From the IMG/VR virus record IMGVR_UViG_3300034071_001390, positions 1 through 39,925 of that record: a stretch of DNA of 39,925 nt; one strand, written 5' to 3'. Position numbers and translations under genes: made by a program. Shown here piece after piece: positions 1-5,420 of this stretch. Under the pieces are notes generated by a model, which worked only from the letters and a program-made list of their open reading frames with translations, did no database searches and was not told the DNA's origin. Positions within the stretch are counted from its first letter, which is position 1, and each line of letters opens with the position of its first letter. Source of the stretch: a virus.

Positions 1-158
1 GCCAGATGATCCGTGTCCACTGAGAAAAGCATGAAAACTGAAACCGTAAAGCTACCAAGGCCAGATTACGCGGCGCCCACGATCTATGAGTACACGGCAG
101 ACCAGATGCGCGAGTACGCAGCGCAGGCAGCGGCGGCCGAGAATTACGGCCTGCTGAG
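1..158. repeat. Terminal overlap of the circular genome, left copy
   Basis: These bases recur at 39768-39925 with one difference (C at 128, T at 39895). The gene at the right end runs without interruption into the gene at the left end across this overlap, with an ATGA start-stop junction. The simplest reading is a circular or circularly permuted genome opened during assembly. A true terminal repeat of this size would not normally fall inside a coding junction of a P22-type headful-packaging phage. Confidence 0.9.
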
Positions 159-297
159 CCTGCTGTTCGACATCCGGGTAGCGGCAGGCGACAAAGGCGG
201 CAAGCTGATGCAGTTGGAACTGGTCGAGTTGATAGCGAGGCAGCGGGAAGAGTGCGACCAGATGCGAGCGGCTGAGGCAGCCCGGGGCGCTAAGTGA
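31..297 (+). CDS. Small hypothetical phage protein, 88 aa
   Basis: Function not recognised. The ATG at 31 overlaps the stop of the preceding gene (seen as ATGA at 39798-39801 in the other copy), so it is preferred over an in-frame GTG at 13. The protein has an acidic, Tyr/Ala-rich N-terminal half with a YTADQMREYA-type stretch, which I know from other phage early proteins, and a helical C-terminus. It sits in the rightward early operon just before the Ref-like nuclease, overlapping it by four bases (GTGA). One codon here (GCA, or GTA in the right-hand copy) is polymorphic between the two ends. Confidence 0.8.
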   Translation: MKTETVKLPRPDYAAPTIYEYTADQMREYAAQAAAAENYGLLSLLFDIRVAAGDKGGKLMQLELVELIARQREECDQMRAAEAARGAK

Positions 298-644
298 AGA
301 CCGGTCGCAGCACAGGAAAGCCGACATCGGCGCAGGTTGCCCGGTTTGACTGCATCCGCGAGGAGGGCTGTCTCGTAGCTCAGATCCTTGGGATCGACTG
401 GCTGCCGGCAGAGATTCACCATCTGACGACAGGCGGCAAGCACGGGCAGAAACGCCTGGGGCACGACAGTAGCATCGGGCTAAACTGCTGGTCTCACCGT
501 GGCGTTCCGTTGGACGGCTGGTCGGCTGAGCGGTGCAGGGACGTGCTGGGGCCTAGCTACGCGCGAGAGCCCCGGCTGTTCCGGGAGCTATTCGGCAGTG
601 ACGACGAGCTACTCGCCCGTCAGAATGAGATTCTGGGCCTGTGA
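294..644 (+). CDS. Ref-like HNH nuclease (recombination associated)
   Basis: The product resembles phage P1 Ref and related small HNH nucleases, which cut DNA at RecA-held displacement loops. The sequence shows the EIHHLTTG motif (about residues 40-47), a GHDSSIGLNCWSHR-type zinc/HNH motif (about 56-69) and a late FRELFG segment, all in the order expected for this family. The N-terminal Cys pair is only partly conserved (DCIREEGC). It starts at GTG 294, overlapping the previous stop by four bases, and closes the rightward early operon. With RusA and NinB upstream it makes a recombination/resolution group. The 3' end overlaps a convergent minus-strand gene by 25 bases. Family assignment is by motif only. 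Confidence 0.7.
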   Translation: MKTGRSTGKPTSAQVARFDCIREEGCLVAQILGIDWLPAEIHHLTTGGKHGQKRLGHDSSIGLNCWSHRGVPLDGWSAERCRDVLGPSYAREPRLFRELFGSDDELLARQNEILGL

Positions 645-859
645 CCAGCCAGCGACCGGGCCATCGCCATATGATAGTCCCGCCGGTCAAAGTACCTGAC
701 GCTAGCCTCACGCCAGCTACAGGGGTAGTCATCAGACGATGCGCGAGCCTTGCAGGCGACCCCAACCGTGTTGCACAGCTTGGCGTCGTGGATGTGTTTG
801 TGGATGGCGCTGCTGTGTAGGAGGCGCTTGAGGCGGGCGCGGGCGGTTTGGGCGGTCAC
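620..859 (-). CDS. Small hypothetical protein of the second switch region, 79 aa
   Basis: Function not recognised. The start is GTG at 859, overlapping the stop of the upstream gene by four bases (GTGA), with a purine-rich GGGGGCGAG upstream. The protein is basic (Arg/His-rich at both ends) with three cysteines (about residues 29, 36 and 47). Translational coupling is the main support. Its 3' end overlaps the convergent Ref-like gene. It would be the last gene of a two-gene leftward unit transcribed away from the Cro-like gene at 1255. Confidence 0.6.
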   Translation of the reverse strand: MTAQTARARLKRLLHSSAIHKHIHDAKLCNTVGVACKARASSDDYPCSWREASVRYFDRRDYHMAMARSLAGHRPRISF

Positions 860-1131
860 GACTCGCCCCCGATCAGGTCAGATTCGGTTAGGCTGGGATC
901 GCAGAGCTTGCGCAGGTTCTCATATTGATATTGGTCAAGCGTTCTCAGGTCAAACCATACCGGCCGAGCTGGGCGCATCATTTCGATTTTCGTAAGCATT
1001 TGGAAGTACGGCCTACATAGCTCCGTGTATTCGCGGTGCAGGTCAGCGAGGCGCTGCTTTATAACCCGCTCCGCTTCGTCTATATCGTGAGGGACATGAA
1101 AATACGGCGGAACTTCGAGTTGGTCACTCAT
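856..1131 (-). CDS. Hypothetical protein, first gene of the second leftward unit, 91 aa
   Basis: Function not recognised. ATG at 1131 is preceded by AGGAGA at good spacing. The protein is acidic, with a helical middle section and aromatic-rich termini; no membrane segment or signal peptide is seen. It lies directly under a leftward promoter (-35 TTGCGT, 17-base spacer, -10 TACATT, 1171-1199) divergent from the Cro-like gene. In a lambda-type switch this would be the repressor position, but no helix-turn-helix is visible. Immunity or regulatory function is therefore unproven. Confidence 0.75.
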   Translation of the reverse strand: MSDQLEVPPYFHVPHDIDEAERVIKQRLADLHREYTELCRPYFQMLTKIEMMRPARPVWFDLRTLDQYQYENLRKLCDPSLTESDLIGGES

Positions 1132-1170
1132 CTTCGTCTCTCCTCGCCAGCACCGCGCTGGCCATGAGCT

Positions 1171-1199
1171 AATGTAAACCTACGTTGTCAGACACGCAA
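1171..1199 (-). promoter_or_regulatory. Leftward promoter of the second switch
   Basis: On the minus strand a -35 TTGCGT (plus 1194-1199) is followed after exactly 17 bases by -10 TACATT (plus 1171-1176), ahead of the gene starting at 1131. The operator-like site 1174-1189 covers the -10 and spacer. Prediction from sequence only. Confidence 0.5.
1174..1189. promoter_or_regulatory. Operator-like inverted repeat, left site of second switch
   Basis: GTAAACCTACGTTGTC: half-site GTAAAC, four-base spacer, and a diverged inverted half-site GTTGTC. It is related to the site at 1217-1232 in the opposite orientation; the centres are 43 bp apart, close to four helical turns. It overlaps the leftward -10. 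Confidence 0.5.
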
Positions 1200-1216
1200 G
1201 GATTACCCGACGAACG

Positions 1217-1232
1217 GTCAACCATAGTTTAC
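1217..1232. promoter_or_regulatory. Operator-like inverted repeat, right site of second switch
   Basis: GTCAACCATAGTTTAC: half-sites GTCAAC and GTTTAC around a four-base spacer. The left half lies within a 17-base string (1206-1222) that occurs identically at 29030-29046 in the main early switch. It sits directly upstream of the extended -10 of the Cro-like gene. Confidence 0.55.
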
Positions 1233-1238
1233 AAATGA

Positions 1239-1247
1239 TGCTAGGAT
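1239..1247 (+). promoter_or_regulatory. Extended -10 for the Cro-like gene at 1255
   Basis: TGcTAGGAT reads as an extended -10 (TG-N-TAGGAT) without a good -35. The predicted start is near 1254, at or just before ATG 1255, so the transcript could be nearly leaderless. The same TAGGAT hexamer is the predicted -10 of the main leftward promoter (28986-28991). Confidence 0.4.
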
Positions 1248-1254
1248 GCTCCCC

Positions 1255-1449
1255 ATGGAAACGAAGACGGCCGACATCATCAAAGCGCTAGGCGGCGCAT
1301 CCGCAGTCGCGAGGAAGTGTAATATCTCTCGGCAGGCGGTCAGGGCTTGGAAGGTCAGAGACGAGATCCCGCCGGCTCGCCTGCAACTGTTTCAGGAAAT
1401 CAGACCGGACATTTTCAACCACCTGACGGCAGCACGGCCGGAACCGTAA
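1255..1449 (+). CDS. Cro/YdaS-like helix-turn-helix regulator, 64 aa
   Basis: A small DNA-binding protein of the Cro/YdaS type. The N-terminal half reads IIKALGGASAVARKCNISRQ followed by AVRAWKVRDEIPP, the standard layout of helix 2, turn, recognition helix (SRQAVRAWK) and the I-P-P/A-R-L segment of this family. An in-frame ATG exists at 1246, but AGGA lies about eight bases before ATG 1255, so 1255 is preferred. It faces a divergent gene at 1131, with operator-like repeats between them. A second protein of the same type is encoded at 29088. No repressor gene pairs with it. Confidence 0.85.
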   Translation: METKTADIIKALGGASAVARKCNISRQAVRAWKVRDEIPPARLQLFQEIRPDIFNHLTAARPEP

Positions 1450-1786
1450 CCGGCACCTTCACGCATGCGGCTGGATAGTTGGTCTAAGCCATAAGCAGCC
1501 CCTACAGGCTCCCCGAGGCGGGCCGGCCGCAGCCGTGAAGAGTAAATGGCTGGATGACCTCCCCGGTATCCAAGACGGCCAAGATTCGAGTTATGCCGGG
1601 GCCGCCACAAGCGGCAGCGGAAAGTGAGAAGTTGGCCCCTGCGGGCGCTCACAATCTCCCGGCGCCAGAAGTGGGTGAATGCAAACGGAGGCGAATCCGT
1701 TAAGCCGTGAGGGGCAAAGTCGAAGGCAGGCACAACCACTGCGTCAAGAGCCTAGATGAACGTCTACGTGGTACCCCATGCATAAA

Positions 1787-1809
1787 GCCGGGATCGCATC
1801 CGGCCACCC
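1787..1809. repeat. 23-base direct repeat, copy 1 (T-arm-like hairpin)
   Basis: Identical to 2319-2341. It folds as GCCGG / CCGGC around an eight-base loop GATCGCAT, resembling a tRNA T-arm, and is followed by CACCC. The two copies bracket the tRNA-like part of the structured region. Confidence 0.85.
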
Positions 1810-1840
1810 ATGTTCAACCGGCCCTAGTGGCCGTAGCAAT

Positions 1841-1908
1841 ACCCCGGTAACTCAGTGGCAGAGTTCGCGGATTCCGCGAGGTCGTCGGGTTCGACTCCCG
1901 GCCCGGGT
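1841..1908 (+). tRNA. tRNA-like element with unusual anticodon loop
   Basis: The cloverleaf is nearly complete: acceptor ACCCCGG (1841-1847) with 1902-1908, six of seven pairs; D-arm ACTC/GAGT (1850-1853/1861-1864); T-stem TCGGG/CCCGG with the canonical loop TTCGACT (1890-1896). The anticodon stem can only be drawn as TCGC/GCGA around loop GGATTCC, which lacks U33 and would give anticodon AUU. No CCA is encoded (T then TGA follows). The isotype cannot be decided. It may be a decayed tRNA, a tRNA mimic or a domain of the larger RNA. Confidence 0.5.
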
Positions 1909-1917
1909 TTGAGCAAT

Positions 1918-2039
1918 ACCCCGGCGGCCGAGTGATTCGGCTATACGTGAGGTTCCGAGGGCGGGGGCGCGACCTGAAATCGTGTGCTGGTAGCGCCGCG
2001 CAGGATCGGTCCCGGTATTCAATCCGGCCCGGGGTTCCA
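1918..2039 (+). tRNA. Oversized tRNA-Ser(UGA)-like element, 122 nt
   Basis: Seven perfect acceptor pairs (1918-1924 with 2029-2035), then T2036 and an encoded CCA at 2037-2039. The D-arm GCCG/CGGC (1927-1941) has a serine-type GCCGAG start. The T-arm CCGG/CCGG has an eight-base loop TATTCAAT. An anticodon arm CGCGA-CCTGAAA-TCGTG (1968-1984) gives UGA, close to the bacterial tRNA-Ser loop CTTGAAA but with C33. About 26 extra bases separate the D and anticodon arms, and the variable region is about 27 bases. It starts with the same 12 bases (GCAATACCCCGG) as the preceding element, 77 bases earlier. Function as a charged tRNA is uncertain. Confidence 0.45.
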
Positions 2040-2318
2040 AACAATGCGGAAGAACGTTAAGCCGGCCGTCCCTTTTGGAGCAAGGGTGAGGCGGCCGGAT
2101 CGGGTGATAGCCGGAGAAGCGTAGGCGTTCCGGCCCGCATTGTGCAATAAGGCGTGGCCCCGGCCTAACACGGGGCGATGTTTTATTGAATCTGAAATAA
2201 AAGTCAATAATTGCTGTTCCACCCCGGGCAACCGGGTTCCAAGTTAGGGTGAATGCGTAGGCGATACGATGGGAGTACCAGCCGGGGCCGAAGCAGACGT
2301 GCTTAGGAACGCGGCAAT

Positions 2319-2341
2319 GCCGGGATCGCATCCGGCCACCC
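2319..2341. repeat. 23-base direct repeat, copy 2 (T-arm-like hairpin)
   Basis: Exact second copy of 1787-1809, 532 bases downstream. It is followed immediately by the hairpin at 2350-2371, so it marks the 3' boundary of the structured RNA region. Confidence 0.85.
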
Positions 2342-2349
2342 TGCACCAC

Positions 2350-2378
2350 CCGCCCCAGCGCATCGGGGCGGCCTTATT
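2350..2378 (+). terminator. GC-rich hairpin at the end of the structured RNA
   Basis: CCGCCCC (2350-2356) pairs with GGGGCGG (2365-2371) around an eight-base loop and is followed by CCTTATT. The stem is strong but the U-tract poor, so it could be a weak intrinsic terminator or a processing/boundary hairpin before tRNA-Pro. Confidence 0.45.
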
Positions 2379-2381
2379 CAA

Positions 2382-2459
2382 CAGGGATTAGCTCAGTCTG
2401 GTTAGAGCACTCGCTTTGGAAGCGAGTGGCCCGAGGTTCAAATCCTCGATCCCTGACCA
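2382..2459 (+). tRNA. tRNA-Pro(UGG)
   Basis: A full cloverleaf: seven acceptor pairs (2382-2388 with 2449-2455), discriminator A and encoded CCA at 2457-2459. The D-arm is GCTC/GAGC, the anticodon stem CTCGC/GCGAG, the loop TTTGGAA with anticodon TGG at 2417-2419, and the T-arm GAGG with TTCAAAT. It reads CCN proline codons. It is plainly canonical, in contrast to the elements upstream. Confidence 0.93.
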
Positions 2460-2588
2460 AGCAGGCCGGCATCGTGGTGGAGAAGGCTAGGGGGCGTTAC
2501 GGCAGCGGTTACGCCGTACGTTGGCCCCAAGCGCCGCCGGGTTAAAGAAATACCCACGATGACAGGCCGGAAAGACGGCCACAGATAC

Positions 2589-2664
2589 AGTCCTCTAGCT
2601 CAATTGGTAGAGCAGTGCCCTTTGACGGCATTGGTTTCAGGTTCAAGTCCTGAGGGGACCGCCA
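2589..2664 (+). tRNA. tRNA-Gln(UUG)
   Basis: Cloverleaf with D-arm GCTC/GAGC, anticodon stem GTGCC/GGCAT, loop CTTTGAC with anticodon TTG at 2622-2624, T-stem TCAGG/CCTGA with loop TTCAAGT, discriminator G and encoded CCA at 2662-2664. With the standard T8-A9 register the acceptor is AGTCCTC against GGGGACC, which leaves A1 opposite C72. A weak first pair is known to suit glutaminyl-tRNA synthetase, which opens it. Such a mismatch is otherwise typical of initiator tRNAs. Confidence 0.88.
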
Positions 2665-2693
2665 AGTTCACCCGCCGCTCCCCTCGGCGGTCC

Positions 2694-2735
2694 GGCCCAC
2701 GGCATCCTCCCCTGTTGCCGTGGGCCATCTTTTCT
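2694..2735 (+). terminator. Strong rho-independent terminator after the tRNA genes
   Basis: An 11-bp perfect stem, GGCCCACGGCA (2694-2704) with TGCCGTGGGCC (2716-2726), is followed by ATCTTTTCT. A smaller CCGCCG/CGGCGG hairpin lies just upstream (about 2673-2690). It would end the transcript carrying the structured RNA and the two tRNAs. Confidence 0.85.
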
Positions 2736-2792
2736 GTCAGAGTGTTCGGGTCCGATTTTGGCGAATCGGGTCTCTACAGTCTAGGAAACACG

Positions 2793-2896
2793 AACCCCGA
2801 GTGCATTTGGAGGGGCGGTGTAGTTGAAAGACGACCTAGACCGTCTTGATTCTGCCTCGCCAAGGCCCGCCCCTCCAAGCGTTCTCGGGGTTTTTC
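2793..2896 (+). ncRNA. Nested hairpin with tRNA-like core and terminator tail
   Basis: An outer stem of 9 bp (2793-2801 with 2884-2892) runs into TTTTTC, an intrinsic terminator. Inside it a 10-bp stem (2809-2818 with 2867-2876) closes a tRNA-sized core. Read as a tRNA, GGGGCGG/CCGCCCC would be the acceptor, T2874 the discriminator and CCA encoded at 2875-2877. A 6-bp arm AAGACG/CGTCTT holds the loop ACCTAGAC, which contains CTA, the amber-reading triplet. D- and T-arms are not canonical. This could be a small stable RNA, a decayed suppressor tRNA or simply an elaborate terminator. Confidence 0.5.
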
Positions 2897-3196
2897 TATG
2901 GCCGTTCGGACCCTCCAGAGGGCTCGGATAACGACGGCAGACTGGTTGTAAGCGCATACCGTGGGATAGGGTCTGAGACAGTGCGGCGCCCCGTAGTCAT
3001 CGCAGGGCGCGACCCGGATAAGGCGATGGCCAGCATGTCGGCTCCGAGAGGAAAGCCCCAGCTGAAACTCCTTAAGCCAAGGCTGTAGGATGCTTTCAGC
3101 TGTCTCACCAACAGGAAACGGGATGAACTGCACTAAGCTCTAACCGCTCTGATGCTATAAAGAGCTTTTGCCCTAGATGCGCCCCGAGGATCTGAA
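2897..3196 (+). promoter_or_regulatory. Leader region of the late operon
   Basis: This is 300 bases without a credible gene. A hairpin of 8 perfect pairs (3060-3067 with 3094-3101) contains an inner AGCC/GGCT. An extended -10, TGcTATAAA (3153-3161), lies 36 bases before the first late gene without a good -35, as expected of an activator- or antiterminator-dependent late promoter. AAGCTCT (3134-3140) and AGAGCTT flank it, followed by TTTTG, giving a weak terminator-like fold. Assignment as the late promoter is inference from position. Confidence 0.4.
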
Positions 3197-3394
3197 ATGA
3201 ACGACGAAATCAAAACTTGCCCCTTCTGCGGACACGCGCCAAACCACGGACCATGGCAGGCAGGAATCGACCGAGGATGGCCGGACAGCTATGCCGTCGA
3301 ATGCTCAAGCGCCTTGGACGACTGTCCAGTGAACCCGGCAATCACGGACTTCGACAAGAAAGGCGTGCTGACCGCATGGAACACCCGCGCATGA
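3197..3394 (+). CDS. Lar-like zinc-ribbon protein, 65 aa
   Basis: It resembles the restriction-alleviation (Lar) family, small phage proteins that reduce type I restriction of incoming DNA. The N-terminal CPFCGHAP (residues 8-15), a middle VEC segment followed by a C-P pair, and the terminal TAWNTRA are typical. The second zinc pair is less regular than in Lar (ECSSALDDCP). ATG 3197 has GAGG nine bases upstream. First gene of the late operon; its stop overlaps the next start by four bases. Many such zinc ribbons in phages have no tested function, so the restriction role is family-based. Confidence 0.7.
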   Translation: MNDEIKTCPFCGHAPNHGPWQAGIDRGWPDSYAVECSSALDDCPVNPAITDFDKKGVLTAWNTRA

Positions 3395-3750
3395 AACTCC
3401 CCATCATCGAAGTAAAATCAGCAACCGCAGTCCCGGCCTACATCCCGTTCACCCCATTGCCGCAGGGGAGTATTGGAAAACGATACCGGCTAGTCGAAGT
3501 GACAGACGAGCCCGACAGATCGGACCCCATGTTTATCTTGGAAATGATCGCCAGCCGTGCGCGGAACTTCCCGGACTTCCCGATGGGCTACCACTTGCCG
3601 GAGGTGTTCAAGGCGGTAGGGCAGGAACAGCCGCGAAGACCGGATGATGCCGAAACGGGAATCCCCGTTTCGGGGAAAGAGCTAACCCCGGTGCAATGTC
3701 TGGATATTGCCGCCGCTGCCCGGAAGGTTGACCCCGCCAGCGATCAGTGA
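3391..3750 (+). CDS. Hypothetical protein, 119 aa
   Basis: Function not recognised. ATG 3391 overlaps the stop of the Lar-like gene (ATGA); a longer upstream frame in the same register is ignored because it would run inside that gene. The protein is soluble, proline-rich at the N-terminus (VPAYIPFTPLPQG), with a mixed acidic middle and a predicted helical C-terminus. It lies between Lar-like and endolysin genes and is co-transcribed with them. Confidence 0.7.
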   Translation: MKLPIIEVKSATAVPAYIPFTPLPQGSIGKRYRLVEVTDEPDRSDPMFILEMIASRARNFPDFPMGYHLPEVFKAVGQEQPRRPDDAETGIPVSGKELTPVQCLDIAAAARKVDPASDQ

Positions 3751-3780
3751 TTCAATGGCGCAACCGCCAAGGGGGCCTGC

Positions 3781-4164
3781 ATGCCATTCACGCTGTCCGA
3801 AAGATCAAAGAAGCGGTTGCAGGGCGTGCATCCGGACCTTGTGCGGGTTGTGGAACGCGCCATTGAGCTGACCCCCGTTGACTTCGTTGTGACGGAAGGG
3901 CTCAGGACGAAGGCCCGCCAGAAACAGCTATTCGAGGCCGGCGCATCGCAGACCATGAATTCCCGCCACATCACTGGGCACGCTGTAGACCTCGCGGCGC
4001 TGGTGGGTGGACAAGTCCGCTGGGACTGGCCGCTATACGGCAAACTCGCAGAGGCGATGAAGGCCGCAGCCGAAGATCTGAAAATCCCGCTGGAATGGGG
4101 CGGAGACTGGAAAACGCTTCGGGATGGCCCGCATTTCCAGCTATCACGGGCCAAGTACCCATGA
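3781..4164 (+). CDS. Endolysin: L-alanyl-D-glutamate/VanY-type M15 peptidase
   Basis: A phage lysin that cleaves the stem peptide of peptidoglycan. The zinc site is readable: SRHITGHAVDL gives His63 and Asp70, and PHFQL near the end gives His118, the order seen in the M15 lysins of phages such as T5. At 127 residues it matches a single catalytic domain with no wall-binding module, usual for Gram-negative hosts. There is no signal peptide, so it needs a holin for release. The start at 3781 has GGGGG upstream. It opens a run of five small membrane or lipoprotein genes that should complete the lysis cassette. Confidence 0.9.
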   Translation: MPFTLSERSKKRLQGVHPDLVRVVERAIELTPVDFVVTEGLRTKARQKQLFEAGASQTMNSRHITGHAVDLAALVGGQVRWDWPLYGKLAEAMKAAAEDLKIPLEWGGDWKTLRDGPHFQLSRAKYP

Positions 4165-4490
4165 CCGACAACGACGACTTCAACTGCGGCCCGCGCGTAG
4201 CGGGGGATGCGCTTAGCGCGCCTGTCGCATTCAGGCCGTTTCGCTCTCGTAGGCCCGAGGAGCGGATTAAGCGTTTTCAGCTTCTCAATGCGAAATCGAA
4301 AGTCGTAGATTTGAATCAGAGCGAGACGAAAGAGCTGGAAAAACTCAGAGAAGAGTTGCGGGCGTATTTTGATTCCGAAGACCGGATGAACGAGATTTGG
4401 CGCAAGTGGTGCGTTGTAGGTCCATGGCTGATCGCTGCGACGTTCATCGCGGCCGTGGTCACGGCGCTGGCGTATGGGGCGAGCCGATGA
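4161..4490 (+). CDS. Small protein with C-terminal membrane anchor, 109 aa (lysis cassette)
   Basis: ATG 4161 overlaps the endolysin stop by four bases. Residues 1-80 are soluble and charged, with a coiled-coil-like KLREELRAYFDSEDR segment. One strong hydrophobic helix follows near the C-terminus (about residues 84-105, WLIAATFIAAVVTALAYGA) and ends in SR. Location suggests a role in lysis, perhaps a tail-anchored holin or antiholin, but no family is recognised. Confidence 0.65.
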   Translation: MTDNDDFNCGPRVAGDALSAPVAFRPFRSRRPEERIKRFQLLNAKSKVVDLNQSETKELEKLREELRAYFDSEDRMNEIWRKWCVVGPWLIAATFIAAVVTALAYGASR

Positions 4491-4792
4491 GCGCCGACGA
4501 GCTTGTGTATTGGGCAGTGACGGGAGTCATAGGCGGGGCGGCTGCGGTCTCGATTATGATTGCGGCATGGCTTCTGAAAGGGCATTTGTCGCTTTTGAGG
4601 GAGTTTGACCAGTTCAAGGGCGAAGTTAGGTCAACCTACGCAACCCCCCATACGGTCAAAGAGGCCGTGGCATCGGCAATCAAGCCGCTTGAGAGGGAGG
4701 TAGAGCGGCTGATCGCCCACTCCGAGCATATAGGCGAGTTCTTGCGGGAGCTGGCGCAGCAAACCCATATCAACCCCGTGAGGCGCGACTGA
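4487..4792 (+). CDS. N-terminal membrane protein, 101 aa; possible i-spanin or holin
   Basis: ATG 4487 overlaps the previous stop. One hydrophobic helix is near the N-terminus (about residues 8-30, YWAVTGVIGGAAAVSIMIAA), followed by a charged, mostly helical domain with heptad-like spacing. An N-terminal anchor plus coiled periplasmic domain is the layout of an inner-membrane spanin, and a lipoprotein gene follows three genes later as possible partner. A class III-like holin is the alternative. Assignment rests on topology and position. Confidence 0.6.
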   Translation: MSADELVYWAVTGVIGGAAAVSIMIAAWLLKGHLSLLREFDQFKGEVRSTYATPHTVKEAVASAIKPLEREVERLIAHSEHIGEFLRELAQQTHINPVRRD

Positions 4793-5169
4793 TGGCGGCC
4801 GGCTTGGAGACTGTGCTAGACGCAATCCAGCGCAACGCGGATGTTTCGGCTAGGTTGCTGATCGCAGCCGAGGCAATCCGACAGGCACAAGAATCCCCAA
4901 TGCCCGGCGGGGTTCACCAAATCGTGATGCAGCCCCCCGACTCAGGGGAGCGAGCGGTTCACCGGGTCGAGAAGGCGAATTACATGCTGATTGGGCTGTT
5001 TGTTGGGCTGCTGATCGGAGGTTGGACGCTGCTAGACCGCCTTTCGGCCGATGCAAGGGACCTGAAACGGGAACAGCAGCGGACTGCTGACTATCAAGCT
5101 ATGCTGTGGCAGCGATACCCCGAGCTTCGGCCGGAAAACCTGAAACCGAAAGAGGACAAGAAACCATGA
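4792..5169 (+). CDS. Membrane protein with central transmembrane helix, 125 aa
   Basis: The start codon overlaps the previous stop by one base (TGATG). It is soluble and amphipathic at the N-terminus (LETVLDAIQRNADVSARLL), has one central membrane helix (about residues 64-84, YMLIGLFVGLLIGGWTLLD) and then a charged coiled-coil tail ending in lysines. Part of the lysis cassette by position. Either this or the protein at 4487 could be the inner-membrane spanin. Confidence 0.65.
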   Translation: MAAGLETVLDAIQRNADVSARLLIAAEAIRQAQESPMPGGVHQIVMQPPDSGERAVHRVEKANYMLIGLFVGLLIGGWTLLDRLSADARDLKREQQRTADYQAMLWQRYPELRPENLKPKEDKKP

Positions 5170-5420
5170 GTACCCCGATCATCATTGGCGGCGGGCCACC
5201 TCCAATTAAGCGCATTAGCACGTGGGTCGGCACTGCCACTGCTGGGCTTGGCCTCGCCGCTCTAAGTTCGCCTGAGGTCACTCGGGCCATCATCGTGACC
5301 GCGCAGGAGCTGGCAGGAAATAACGCGGTAGGCGTGTCTCTTGTGACGTTTGGCACGACGCAAGCCCTGCTGGCTGCCCGTCGGTGGTTGCAGGACAAGG
5401 CTCGGAAGCGCGGGGCGTGA
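5166..5420 (+). CDS. Holin candidate, 84 aa
   Basis: ATG 5166 overlaps the previous stop (ATGA). The N-terminus is glycine/proline-rich, followed by two moderately hydrophobic stretches (about residues 20-50 and 55-70) and a strongly basic tail (RRWLQDKARKRGA). Size, two potential membrane helices and basic C-terminus fit a class II holin. The helices are weak and no specific family is recognised. Confidence 0.55.
   Translation: MSTPIIIGGGPPPIKRISTWVGTATAGLGLAALSSPEVTRAIIVTAQELAGNNAVGVSLVTFGTTQALLAARRWLQDKARKRGA

Larger units (their letters stand above)
1450..2376 (+). ncRNA. Candidate large structured non-coding RNA region
   Basis: About 0.9 kb without a convincing protein gene but with many long complementary stems read by eye. 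Stems: 1468-1473/1530-1535; 1561-1566/1596-1601; 1601-1605/1611-1615 (loop CACAA); 1644-1648/1662-1666; 1684-1689/1696-1701; 1819-1823/1829-1833; 2062-2068/2092-2098, enclosing 2070-2074/2082-2086; 2156-2164/2281-2289 (9 perfect pairs), enclosing 2164-2169/2243-2248, 2171-2175/2222-2226 and 2183-2189/2204-2210; and CCCGG-GCAA-CCGGG at 2223-2236. It ends in a 7-bp hairpin and U-poor tail before tRNA-Pro. Size, ornate folding and tRNA neighbours recall the giant phage RNAs GOLLD and ROOL. I cannot assign it to either, and it may be several RNAs. Confidence 0.55.

Noticed and set aside
1392-2349. Long minus-strand frames across the 1.4-2.4 kb region
   Set aside because: They are Arg/Pro/Gly-rich with no ribosome-binding sites and follow the GC bias of the structured RNA; they also cover the tRNA-like elements.
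3217-3390. Upstream extension of the 119-residue hypothetical gene
   Set aside because: It would read through the Lar-like gene in another frame as Arg/Pro-rich sequence; the ATGA overlap start is consistent with the rest of the operon.
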